From the NCBI RefSeq assembly GCF_040807025.1, contig NC_090945.1:76643088-76707087 (forward strand): 64,000 nt of DNA. The letters are read 5' to 3'. Each line of letters opens with the position of its first letter. Position 1 is the stretch's first letter. This document shows, piece by piece, positions 34,169 to 45,653 of this stretch. A program made the position numbers and the translations under genes. Source of the DNA: Struthio camelus. Lineage: Eukaryota; Chordata; Aves; Struthioniformes; Struthionidae. The notes beneath the pieces are model-generated. The model saw nothing but the letters and a program-made list of their open reading frames with translations, did not search any database and was not told the origin of the DNA.

Positions 34169-35739
34169 GCAATGTCTTGCAGGGCTAAGAAGTTGTTTAA
34201 CCAGAGATAAAAACTGAAAGAAAAGTCCAAAGAGGTTTTGAAATAACAGAAAATATCCCTTGATATGTCAGAACCAGATGGTTTATCCGTTAATAAAATG
34301 GACAGGGATTTATCGTCCTGAAAGCAGAGAGAAGCAGGTATACCCTTACTCATGTCTGGTTTGAGAGAAATAATACACATTTTCAACTTTCTTCTGAGGA
34401 GTCCTCTGCTGTGAGGCATAAGAAAAACGAGAACCCTGATCATGACCGCTATTACGAATATTTGGGGAGTGTGTATATATCTCATTGCTGTAAATATTTT
34501 AGAAATATTATTGTATTCTGTTCTACTCTGCCTCCTTCTGTTGTTTTATCTTACAAATGAGCACTCCTTCAGGCAGGTATCACGTGTAAATTCCTGTCTA
34601 AGCTTTTAAAATATTATGGGTGTTACGAGTTATCAGTCTTAAGATTTCTGGAATCGCTTTAAATTTTAAGGTAATTCTGATGTTTCCCACTACTTGTTAA
34701 TTATTTTCAGAGAGCCAACATCCGTGCTGCTGCCTATTTTATATAAAAATATATATGTGTGTATGCATGTGTGCATACAATTTTACATGGCTGATTTCTA
34801 ATAGGAACTATTCCAACATAAGTGCTGGAGGAGGAGAGGAAGGGAATAGCTGAAGGAAGAATGAGCCCACAGCCTTACAGAAGAGCCCCGGAAAAGCACA
34901 CAAAACACCCATCTGGAACGGAAACGGCACTATATCTTCCCTCCAAAAGTTCAGAAATACGTTGCATACCCTTAGATACTCTGCACAGACCTAGGATAAA
35001 TCTGAAACTGCTAACGTCAAAAACGGGCCTGGATGCCACCGTACACAAGTTAATTTCTCTTGTTACCAATTCTTATTTAAACCTACAACACACAGAAAAA
35101 TCATTATATCCTCTTCTAAAGAATAATATTGTCAGAAAATGCTGTATGTAAATGCTTAGGGAGACCGAGACTGTGAGTTGCAGTCTAATACCGGGTTATA
35201 AAAAACAAGTCCATCAAGAGACACAAAATGACAGTGGAAACTCAAGACAGTGAAGAAACATTAAAAGCCAACAATTTTTAAAATAACGCTCCTCCCTGTC
35301 TACTAGCTAACGTCTCTGATATCAGCCAGGCACCAGCAACCTCGGAGCTGGCACACCAAAAGAAAGCAAACAAGTTCAAAGACAAAATACCAACCAGTTA
35401 AACCCATTAAAACCCAAATCAGAGACTACCAAAGAGAGCAAACGTTTTAATGTGGACTTCTCCTTCCACAAAAAACAAACCTGTCTAGTGGCTCCTTACA
35501 AGGAACTGAAATGGTGACCGACTCTACCTCCTTCAGCTGAGCAAAAGACAACACAGCAACTTCTCCACGTGCTGATATTACTGCATTGAAGTAATCCTTC
35601 CCCTGTGCTCTTCCACTGCTTTTCGAAGGTGGAGCAGAACTGACACTCAGGGCACAGAAACACACACAGCTGTATATTTATAACTGTAAGGTCTCTAAGT
35701 TGTGGGGGGGAAAAAAACAAAAACAAAAAACTTTGTTAC

Positions 35740-35832
35740 CTGCTGTCCTAGGAACGGATGATCCTCCATGAGCCTTGAAGTCAATGCAGGAATCCTCACA
35801 GCAGATCACCGGCCCGGAGCAGAATTTCGTAT
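35740..35832 (-). CDS. MSANTD1: Candidate 93-bp cassette exon (exon B) of MSANTD1
   Basis: On the minus strand the acceptor ttctctctctcccag, with a long pyrimidine tract, precedes base 35832 and the donor gcag|gtaaca follows base 35740. The exon is 93 bases, open in one frame, and phase 1 at both ends, so it can be included or skipped without shifting the frame between exon A and exon C. It would add 31 residues, including a cysteine-rich core (KFCSGPVICCEDSCIDFKA) and a Gly/Ser/Pro tail. I do not recognise this peptide. It could be a bird-specific or alternative N-terminus, or a chance pair of splice-like sites. No other use is evident. Confidence 0.42.
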
Positions 35833-38800
35833 CTGGGAGAGAGAGAATTTGGCAGAACAATGCAGCACGTGGGGAGGGGAGAGAGGAAATATTTCGGAAC
35901 AATCGAGGAGGAAGGTCAGCAGCGCTTAGCTGAGTTTATCTTTTAAAGGTCTAGATGAGAGGGCTTTAGTTTAGTTTGCAAAGTAGTTTAGCCTTTCAAA
36001 TGGTGTGGACAAACATATTCCCTGTGCAATGTAGTCCCATCATAAATGACTTGAGTTGGCCCATAAGCCTTCAATAATCTCATTCCTGCATCCAGACAGC
36101 TGCTCACCTTAAGCCAAAAGAATATGACAAACACCCTCATCTAAACATCTTACAACTGCCAGCAAAAGGTATCTCTTTAAAAAGAATCCCAGCCTTGCCC
36201 ACTCCTTTAATTACTGACTATCCACTAAGCGACATAAATTTGTCCTGACTATTCCCTCATCTGCCAAACTCTTCCATTAGCGAGTTAATGTTCAATACTC
36301 GGTGTGCTGTTCTTCAGAGGATCACAAATCTTTTTAAATTGTGGCGGGTCCTGAAGGTATTGGTATCTCTATTTTACACAGGGAGAACCCAGAGACAGTA
36401 GGAGTAAAATTTTCAAAAGCTTCTAAGTGACTGGGAAACTGAAGTCAATTTTCAAGAGAGAACTGGACACTTAGGGCTTAAGTCACCCTTGCACATCCTT
36501 CAGTCACGTCTCAAAATGCAACATGCTCTTAATTCACTTAGGGCAAGGTCCTCAAAACCATGGAGGTACCTAAGGAGTATCGTAATTGAAAACGATTTCT
36601 CAGTCTAAGACTCCGAGCTAAACGAGCAGTGACTTCTCCCCTCCTCCAACGAACTGATTATGTGCCTAGGAGTCCATTCATTTTTTCACCAAACAAAGGT
36701 TTTTAGGTACCTCAAGTTTTGCTTACTCTGTGCCGAGATCCCACCATTTTGGCCGAGCTGAACCTCTTAGCACACATTCAAGTGAAAGCCCACTTGGGAT
36801 TAGGAAAACGTGAACCCAAGCTAACACTCCTCAAAACAGCTCTGGCTTCGGTGTGAAATGGCAGCTGCACTGGCTTTCATTTAAAGACATGGCTGGAAGA
36901 AGAGGTGCGGTTGGGTTGGCATGAAAATAACACCTGCTGCCAGGGCAAGGTGGTTGGGACCTTTCCCTATGCAGAGAGGGCTGCTGGGCTTGGACTCTGC
37001 CTCCAAGGCTGCATTTGATTTTTATCCAACGATTTTTTTTTTTTTTTAAATCCAGAAAGCATAGTCAGCAGCCTTGGGAATAAAGCCAGATACCTGCTCC
37101 CGCCTCCGGGTAGTTCCCTACCGGTAGGCCACAGTCAGGCTCCCACTTGCTTCTCCTCTCTGCACGGTGGCATAACTTCAAGAGACAGGGCTGAGAGGTT
37201 GCCTACAGCCTGGGAAGGGACAGGCGGATTTGAATATGCCTTAGGAGAAGGAGGACGTTAACCTGAGTTTGACCACTTCTGAGAAAAGCTTTAAGACCAT
37301 TAAGTCATTACATGAAAACCACCACACCAATCATTTGTATCTTAAGCAGTGACTGCAAGGCTGTGAGCTGAGGCCTTAGCAACAGGGGCAGGTTTGGCTT
37401 CCCCGGCCAGGTCTGAAGCTGGAAGAGCGTGGGAGCACTTGCAGGATGCAGATGCGGCAGTCGGAGAGCTGGCCAAGGACGTGGGTGGGAAAAGGGTATC
37501 CAGGAGCACGATATCAGCGCAGAGGGTTCAAGGGACGAGCGTGGGAGGGCGATCAAGATCCTGCAAACAAGCAGAGGTTGCATGGATCCCCCAGGAGCTC
37601 CAGACTGTACCCATCCAGAGAGAGGAAGTGGTTAATTACAGATGGTGATATTATAGACAAAAAAATAAAAGTGCTGGTTCAGGGGTCAGTAGCCTGCTAC
37701 ATGGTAGTCTCTGACTTGGTAGCAGCTCTCAGCTCTACCAGTGGCTCTGCTGCTCCTGCAGGAGCCCAGGGGAGGCAAAGTCTTGCGCACACACGGTGCA
37801 GGAGCAAGGCAGATGCAGGTGCTTGAGGAGACCAGGCTGGGGTTTTGGTCGAAGGGTGGGAGAGGTACAACGCAGTGCGAGAGGAGCAAGGCTGGGGCTT
37901 TATGGGGCACGGCAAGTGCTCTTAAGACCACGCAATCCAGCTGGACAGTTGGGCTGGCCACCTCTTCACTGCGTGCTGAATTTGCCTCCAGCTTTCCTCT
38001 CACGTAAAGCTTGCGGGGCAGATTTGCAGCTGGCATTAAGTCAATGCTGCCCTCTTAAAACCAATGGAGATACATCAGTTTGCCTCATTCGCAGTTTTGA
38101 TCTGTTATTTTTGAGTTAATATGTCAGACTAAAATCTCTATCACTAAAGTGCTTTTACCTTGAGTTTTTAAGCGTTTGTTTAAGCTGAGGTTAAAATAGT
38201 CTGGGCTCCTTGACTGTTAGGTGGATCATAACATGCTCTGTAGTCCAGCAGGCTGTAGAAAGTTTCTGTAGTTTCACAAACTATTGTGTCTCTAACCTAG
38301 CTTCCTACATTCACTTCATCCTCAAAACTAAGAGTTTAGCTGTAAAAATTTAACTAAGGGGGGTTCTTACAGAAATTTTTAAACTAGCTGTTTGCCTGTT
38401 TGTTTTTATCACAAAGCAAGGCAATAAAGTAAGCAATAGCTAGCTCCACATTTAATTGGTATATAAGAATATGCTTGTAGTTAAAGAGCATGTGTATGCA
38501 TGTGTTTTTAAATACTGCAAGCCTGACTTTCTTCAATTTTGTCATTTGTTCTAATTCTTTAAATTTATATATGAAAGAAGGGAAGTAAAGTAGCACTATT
38601 TGGAAGCTACAAATAGAGTCATTTGAGAAAAGAAGCACATTTTAATCTCGATCAAAGATATTAACTATAAAAAAGAAGGTAAGCAGCAGAGAAGTGACAA
38701 ATTTTTGACAAAATAGGAGGTATTTTGCTCTAAATAGGGATGGATGAGCAGGCTGAGTAAATGGAAATATTTGCAATCCATTTTAGACATTTTTCAAGAT

Positions 38801-39250
38801 AATTTTGTAGTTAGAGGTGTGTAAAAGCTGCAGGCCCATTCAGAAAGCCTGATGCAAGATTTCAATTTAGATTTCAGACTAATCTCAGTCACATCTACTC
38901 ATCAGTTTATCCAATAGCATTAAAAGTGAGCAGCAAGTGCCCCTAAACCTCCTCCTATAAAATAAGGAAATGATAGCTAAAATTCTGCAGCATTCTGTGC
39001 CAGTGATTTTTAGACAGAATTTCTGGCTCACCTTAACAAGGAAATAATTTAAAAATCTCTGCCAAGGTATAGACAACCTCATAACCAGACTCTCAAAACT
39101 CTAAAGACACCTGCTGGTAGGATTTGATAGCACATACCTAGAGCGTAAGAAAGTACCGTTGGGGACTTCTTTTAGGAAAAAGTAGAGGCTAGTAGAAAGA
39201 TTAAATTGCTTGGAGTAGTTTTTTATTATTATGCTAAGAGAAAAAAAGCT

Positions 39251-39270
39251 AAAAAAAAAAAAAAAAAAAA
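39251..39270. repeat. Poly(A) tract, 20 bases
   Basis: Uninterrupted A run. Confidence 0.9.
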
Positions 39271-39651
39271 GGAAGAGGAGGTCCTAGAAGACCGAGCATA
39301 AGGACTCGAGCTTGGCTTGTGATCCTTCCAATCAAGCACCTGCTGGCCAGAGAAGAAACGATACCACCCAGCTCTCTGCCTTCACTGACTGGTGCTATGG
39401 CCATTTTTTCCAGTATTTGCAATGCTGCGGGAGCCTTGCAAAGTTTAACCTGACTTTTGTCATCTGCAGAACTATGTTGGCCAAACGTCTTTGCAAGAGG
39501 TTCTTTCCAATCCTATGCATAAGGTCTCTTGACACAGAAACCCTTCTGTATCTGTGATCTTTTTTTACAGCTTTTCTCCGTACCGTGTCGTCTTCTACTA
39601 TATTCAAGATACACCATGCAACACTTGGGCACGCTATGGATTTGCACATAA

Positions 39652-39674
39652 TTTTTTTTTTTTTTTTTTTTTTT
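39652..39674. repeat. Poly(T) tract, 23 bases
   Basis: Uninterrupted T run about 100 bases before the CR1 fragment that begins at 39784. Confidence 0.9.
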
Positions 39675-39783
39675 AAGTTTTCTGTAAAGTTTCTAACATC
39701 CTATTTGTCTTCTTGATGATTACTAAGGATTGAATTGATATCATCCAAGAAATATTCACAATGATACCAAGTTATTTCTCCTG

Positions 39784-39966
39784 AATCACAGAATGGTTGA
39801 GGTTGGAAGGGACCTCTGGAGATCATCTAGTCCAACCTCCCTGCTCAAGCAGGGTCCCCTAGAGCAGATTTCCCAGGATCGCATCCAGACGGGTTTTGAA
39901 TATCTCCAGCGAAGGAGACTCCACTACCTCTCTGGGCAACCTGTTCCAGTGCTCTGTCACCCTGAC
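39784..39966 (-). repeat. CR1 LINE, short 3'-end fragment
   Basis: About 183 bases equivalent to the last part of the intact-ended CR1 at 16.8 kb, from the end of ORF2 (LPREVVES region) to the terminal attctgtg-type repeat at 39784. Same orientation as that copy. Extreme 5' truncation. Confidence 0.93.
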
Positions 39967-42900
39967 ATTTGAAGGTTACAGATGATTCAGAGCCCATGCC
40001 TGTAGATGCAGAGGTAAGGTTCTTTTCCCCTTAAGCATCCCTTTACAGTTATCTAGATCAGGTGAGAAAATGGAAAGAATATTCAGTTGTTTTTGATGAC
40101 TGAATAGCCATATAGCCACTTTAATTTTGACTACCCTGAAAGTTTTATTTTTTTTATATATATAATTAAAGTTTGTCTCCTCCCCATATTTCTAAAGCAT
40201 TGGTAGATAATTTAACAGCAGAGGTGCCAACAGAGACTCTTATAGTCTGGTAACTTCCCTTCATTAGGGAAACTGATGATTCAATTCCTACCCTCTGTTT
40301 TTGTTTTTGTTGTTTTTTTTGATCTTTAACCAGTTAGAACTTTAGAACTTTATTCAAAACTACAGGAAAGCTTCCCCTCTTCTTCCTTAAGAATTTAGAT
40401 TTTTGATGGCCATTGGCCATTGGCAAAGGACCTCAGAAGTCCAGCCATAGCACATCAACTGCATCACCTCTATCTATCAGCTTCTTGGCTTCAAAGCATA
40501 CAGATTTGTGACAAATCCCTTCTACAGAATCTATTTTGATGCCTACCCAATGTATAATAAGTACCCGAGCAATTCTGTTCTTCATTTTAGTTTCCATAAA
40601 TTTGCCTGAGGAAGATTAAATTTACTGGTATATCACCCCTTAGATCAGTCCCTGCCTCCGTTTTTTTTTCAAACATCAATCACATTTGCCACCTTCACTT
40701 TACATCAAACAAAACAATTAAACTACTCCACATTTGGGACTCTCGGGAGGCTACCACATATTTTATCAATGGTACTATGCTTTTTATCAATTTGTTCTGA
40801 ACCTGTTCTGCTGACACTTCAGTTTAAAACAGTTCTTCAGACTCTTTCACATATCAAAATGCTCCAGGAGAGAAAGTTCCCTGAGATCCTTTAAATGAAC
40901 ACCAAAGCAAAGATTTATTTAGCCTTTCGGAGATAGCCCTGTGTTCCTGAAACGTGCTTATTACACTGCAATCACTTATCAAGCCTACTGATCGACAGGC
41001 TCCCTACTCTTCACGTATTTGAAGGGGTTTTATTATGGCTTCCGTAAGTTTAGAAAGCTGTTCCTCAAAATTGATTTTACCTGCCTGTTTAACTTGCCAG
41101 AATGTATGCTTTTTATTATTTTCTCTGTTCAAACATGACCTCTGTTTCTGAAAGATGTCTTTTTACTTCTAACATCTCTCTGCTCTTTTTAAAAATATCC
41201 GCTTTTCAGAAAGTTCTACCCAAGCCTTTTTGACAGAAGAAAGATACACACTTTCTTGAGCTTATATTATGCTCCCTTTCCACTGGCTTCATGTTCCTTG
41301 CAATTATATTATTCAACTAGCTGTTCCTTTTAATTTTCTTTTAGCCACAAAATTGTAACAAGCATTCTGATGTTTATGTATTCCACTTCTTAAAGTTAAA
41401 TTTTGTTGAGTAGATTTTTTTATATGCACAAGGAAGAGAAATTTAAGTTTCTTCTGGTCACCGTGCATTGCTCAGGGTTAAAATAAGTGTTGCCTTTTTT
41501 ACTGTTACCATAGGCTGTTTCCCGCTCTGATCGGTCACCTTGCTTCCCCTCTTGTCCTTCTCATCAAGTTCTTTCTCCTCCTTTCTGCTCCTACCTTTTG
41601 TTTTGTTTCTGTTTCTCTGTTTCCCCTCCAGGCAAGGGCCATTTCTTCTCTTGTACTTCACTGAATACACTCTTGACACAAGAGTCTCCAACAAATACAG
41701 TTCTGTTCTTCCAAATAAAATTTCTCCGTTTACCAAGACAAAAAAGGAGCCCCATATTTCTGAAATACATTCCTCTGATTTTCTCAGTCAGCATTCCAGT
41801 AAGGAGAATTTTCCAGGCAGTTTTAAGACCATGTTTCACTGATCACTGTGCGATAATACTAATTAGGAACTCATTCATCACCAACATCCAACGTGACCAC
41901 CTCCACGCGTCTCAAAGAGAAGAACTGTATACCCCTAACCTTGTTCGTTCGCTCTTTCTTTCCTGCAAGAGTACTGAAGTGCCCTCGAAGCACAGTTCCT
42001 TGACACCTCTTGTATAGTTTAGATGACAAGTCTAAGAAGATTACCTTCTGTAATGGTTTTTAAAAACCCCATGTAAGGAGAATCACTGACACAGATGACC
42101 GATTTTCATCCAGGAAAACTTTAAATCCAGCTGCACTGTTCCACTATCTCATGCATTTGTTCGGATTTCATTTCCTTCTGGAGCCTCAAGGGAAATTTCG
42201 TAATCAGCACACCTGGTATGTGTAGTATAAAAAATTAAGGAGATGCCCTCTTTAATGATCTATGCAAAAAGGCTGTTCTGCTGTAAGAAATGGCCTGGAT
42301 CAAAGAATTGTCCTCATCTTACTAGAAGAAAGAATTAGGGTTGATGCTCTCTCCATTTTCAACTTCAAAAAACTCAAGATCACTCAAGATCAGATGGAGT
42401 CAAGGCTCTTCCTGATCTATAGAGGAACCTACTCAATGAGTAGGTTTGTGAGTTGTTTCAACATTATTCTTTCTACACTGTCAGTATAGATGTATTTTAT
42501 CATCCTTTTTTATCCCACTATACAATTTATAGCTCACCTCAACAAAAGATCATGACTTCAATTTAATTTACAGTCACATTAAAAGGAATTAAGAGAAGTC
42601 AGCAGTATACATACTGCTCAGAATGGCAAAAATACTTTGGGTAAATCATGTTAAAGATAAGAGACACCACGAGAAGCCCTCCACACTTTGTTTTATCTAT
42701 TTATTTTAAGAGCAGCAACAGCAGTGTAGCTGTCATAGCCCAAGCTCAAATTGTCTTTGGAGGTTTATCCACGGACACTAAGTGCTCTGAAGTCCTCATA
42801 GCCTGGCCTTTGAAGAAGCATGAAATATATTATGCCAAATGGGCAAAATGGCTTGCCTTGCAGGACACGTAAGTTTATGCCTGATGACTCACAGTAACAT

Positions 42901-43390
42901 TTTGGTAGTATCTGTACAATTTTGATCTGAAAGGTTTATTTGGGGGCTTTTGGGGGGTTAAAATCCCTCAGTATCTGGACAAGCATTGTATATCTACTAA
43001 CTTTCATTCAAGTGTTTTGTGTCTTTCTCTGTCTTACCATCAGAGCACTTGATCCTGCATTCTTCTTTCTGTTACCGTTGATTAATTCCCTACCTTAATC
43101 TATCTTTAAAACAGAAAACTAAAAACATCTCACTTGCAATCTTACTTTTTATCCAAACCTAACTCAAGTTCTACATTAAAGGATCTAAATAAGTTCTATC
43201 ACAGACATGCGCCTTGCTTTAGGCTTCCACCTGCAGCAGGCAACGGTGAAGTACAGCACAGTAAATGGCATGCTTGGGATCTGGAATCCAGTTCTGCAGA
43301 TAAAACCAGTTAATAGTTCATTTAAATAAGCCTTCTCAATATGTAACTGAAATAATTTCAAACACTAAGATTTGCTCACCATTATTCCAA

Positions 43391-43406
43391 GTATGTATAT
43401 ATACAC

Positions 43407-43452
<46 letters not shown>

Positions 43453-43480
43453 GTGTATATATATACATATACACACACAC
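43391..43480. repeat. (TA)n/(TG)n alternating tract
   Basis: About 40 bases of pure TA (roughly 43409-43449) flanked by TATAC/GTGTG units, forming a near-palindrome that ends in CACACA. Confidence 0.95.
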
Positions 43481-44315
43481 TTGGATAAATGCAATCAAAC
43501 CAAGAAAATCAGTTTCTCCTAAGGGGATCTGTTCCGAATTCTAATCTTTTCTGCTAAAACAACTGATGAATAATTTATGGCCAGAAGATTAAATCTTAAA
43601 TGAACAAAACAGATAAACATGAAAGGCATTATGTAAACGTAGTCCCACCATTCCAACTTGCCCAGTTGCCTTAGGTCTATCTAGGTGCTTACGCTTTTTT
43701 TTAAGGCACTCATATTTAAAAGATCTAGATCTGATTAATCCATTTCTATTGCTATTAGTGTAAGCACGTCATATTCCAATCCCATTTTTCAATGGGAGAC
43801 ACTCCTGCCTGGGTCCTCTGGAATCAGAGCCTTCAGTCTTAGTTCCTGGTTTATCACAGAATTATATGAGTTTTTCCTAAGACACATACGAAAGACCCAT
43901 CTTTATCTCCAAAGTTAATTTGTATCAGGAACGTCAAGGCCTTACCTCTCAACCTAGGAAAAGGAAAGTAGGCAGGAACTGTCAGGACAGAGGAATCTGA
44001 GCATCCTAAGATAAAATTCAGACCTCCGCTTCAGTGCTGCCCTCTTCTTCGCCTACCCAGAGCAGCAGGGTACGTGGAAGCTGATCACTTAACCTGGTTT
44101 CAGGAGCCTGAGCAAAACGTGGATTTCAATCTAGAGCGTGATAACAGGACGAGCTCCAGAGAGGGAAGCCCACTGGAAGGCTTCACCAGCTGAGCAGCAA
44201 TTTTTCCCTCTTTGAGAAGTAGATGCCCGATTTGAAAGTCTGCACAGAGCAGATTCACTTCTGTGGCACAAGCTTTCAACGGCTTAAGGTATTTTGTCAG
44301 CCGTGCAAGACTTAC

Positions 44316-44338
44316 CTTTCTTCTTCCGCCTGCTTCAT
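44316..44338 (-). other. Alternative first-exon candidate ending in a strong splice donor
   Basis: On the minus strand gaaag|gtaagtc is a near-consensus splice donor, with the exon ending at 44316, at the edge of the CpG-rich block. An ATG at 44338 opens 23 bases in phase 2, which would not be in frame with exon C or exon B; if this exon is used for MSANTD1 it would have to be untranslated, with an upstream short frame, and translation would start at 22117. It could also belong to an unrelated non-coding transcript. Confidence 0.3.
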
Positions 44339-45555
44339 TTCGCTCCAGCGGGCACGCGTACAACCGTAGCCTGCCCTGGCGCGCTGTCCCGCTGCGCCCA
44401 CCAGCCCGCTCTGCCCCGTCCCAGCTCGTCGGCTCCGCTCACGGCGCGCGTGCCGCTAAGTGCTCCCCAGCTATAGGCGCGAAGGGGTTAATCCAACTCG
44501 CAGGCATACGTTAGACCCTGCTAAGAGCATTCCACAGAAATACCGCTCGGCGGCCAGCGGCGCAGGACGAGCAGCTAACCGCACGCGCGCCCTGCCCCGG
44601 TGACACCAACCCACGCTTGCTTCTCAAACGCAGCGTCAAGAGGACCCGTCGCGGGGCGTCCTCCCGAGCGGTTGGAAAGCCACGGGGGCATCTAACACCA
44701 GCGGGGGCAGCTGTGCAAGGTGGGGGGGGGGGGTGGGGTGGAAAAGAAATAAAACAAATTAAAAAATGGCAAAGCGGTCCACGCAGCGGTAGCTGTGGAA
44801 GTTGTCCTCGGCTTTGAGCGGGCTCGTCTCAGGATCTCGCCACCTGTTTAGGAGGCCAAAGATCTCCTCGTTTGCTTTCAGAGCTGGAGCTCTGCCCCCT
44901 CCTCTTGGCAGGAGCCCAGCGGGCGCCGCGCACCGCTGGCGGCGGAGGTGTCGAGCGCCGTCGGGCTCCCCCAGGCAGCAGCATCCGCCGTCGCGGAGGA
45001 GTTGGCTGCGAAAGCAGTTGGGTCGGCGATTAGCAGCGGCGCGTCCTAGGGCGGGCAGAGAGCTCTAACCAGGAGCTAATTAGGAGGGCAAACACTGCAG
45101 CTTGCGAGCCGAGATGCTAACGAGAATTAGACTTGAGCGGCGGCAGACTAGCTATTCAGAGTTAATTAGAAACCTCAGCTGACGGCACTGTCGCTCTTGA
45201 GAGCTTTCAAAACAAACCACGGGAGGAACCGTCCCGCGGCCGAGGGTCCAGCACGCGACGCTGGGTGACGCCCGGAAAACATTACGCCGAGGCGTCACGG
45301 TAGTTTAACAGCACGTGAGGGAAGGCGGAAAGGAGGTGCGCAGGGGACGCAGGCCCTCGCCCGGGGCAAACCCGAGGCTGCCCCCGGCGCTGCTGCTGCA
45401 CCCCGGGGCGAAGCGAGCCGCCGGCGCTGGCGCGCTCGCACGCTCTCCCCCCGCCCCGCGCAGGGGAGGGGGCAGCGACTAAGTCGAGGCGCTTGGGCGG
45501 AAAACACCTTAAAGCGCGACGTTGCAGCAGCGCGGATCGGGAAGCGTGGCCTTAC

Positions 45556-45571
45556 CTGGGCTGAGCTGCAT
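45556..45571 (-). CDS. MSANTD1: Candidate first coding exon (exon A) of MSANTD1, reading M-Q-L-S-P
   Basis: On the minus strand an ATG at 45571 with G at -3 is followed by 16 coding bases and a strong donor, cccag|gtaagg, after base 45556. It ends in phase 1. Joined to exon C it gives the codon G|GT (Gly) and reads in frame into the MAAAE start of the known protein; joined to exon B it gives G|AT (Asp) and also stays in frame. It lies in CpG-rich sequence directly behind a CCAAT box and a TATA-like element on the same strand. The exon is an inference: a 16-base coding exon cannot be proven from sequence alone, and the upstream exon could instead be purely untranslated with initiation at 22117. 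Confidence 0.5.
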
Positions 45572-45624
45572 GGCCGGTTCCTGCTCGGAGCAGAGCACGG
45601 GGCGGCAAGCCGAGGGGCTGCGTG

Positions 45625-45653
45625 TTTAAATGTTTCCTCCGTGCCTGATTGGA
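45625..45653 (-). promoter_or_regulatory. Candidate core promoter: TATA-like element and CCAAT box upstream of exon A
   Basis: Read on the minus strand, ccaatca (about 45646-45652) is followed roughly 15 bases later by catttaaaca (45625-45633), about 54-62 bases ahead of the exon A ATG at 45571. The order CCAAT, then TATA-like, then start, with the spacing seen here, fits a core promoter with transcription starting near 45595-45605. The surrounding sequence is CpG-rich, which favours a broad promoter; the TATA-like match is imperfect. Confidence 0.45.

Larger units (their letters stand above)
22547..35739 (-). other. Proposed MSANTD1 upstream intron (exon B to exon C side)
   Basis: No supported gene. 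It contains an AAAT tract (23391-23411), a G-rich block (23806-23832), an A run (24877-24898), an imperfect hairpin (26455-26516), a moderately CpG-rich stretch at about 29400-30110, a C run (30275-30288), a T run (34145-34168) and a TA/TG tract near 34740-34777. If exon B is not real, this is intron or 5' flank. Confidence 0.5.
35833..45555 (-). other. Proposed MSANTD1 first intron (exon A to exon B)
   Basis: No supported coding gene. It includes an A run (39251-39270), a T run (39652-39674), a CR1 3' fragment (39784-39966) and a large TA/TG tract (43391-43480). Open frames in the GC-richer segment at 37390-38010 are overlapping on both strands without splice or family support. The interpretation as intron depends on exon A. 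Confidence 0.45.

Noticed and set aside
41540-41842. Serine/phenylalanine-rich plus-strand frame (SFSSSSFSSFLLLPF)
   Set aside because: A product of a pyrimidine-rich stretch; the opposite strand reads an equally artificial Lys/Glu/Arg-rich peptide.
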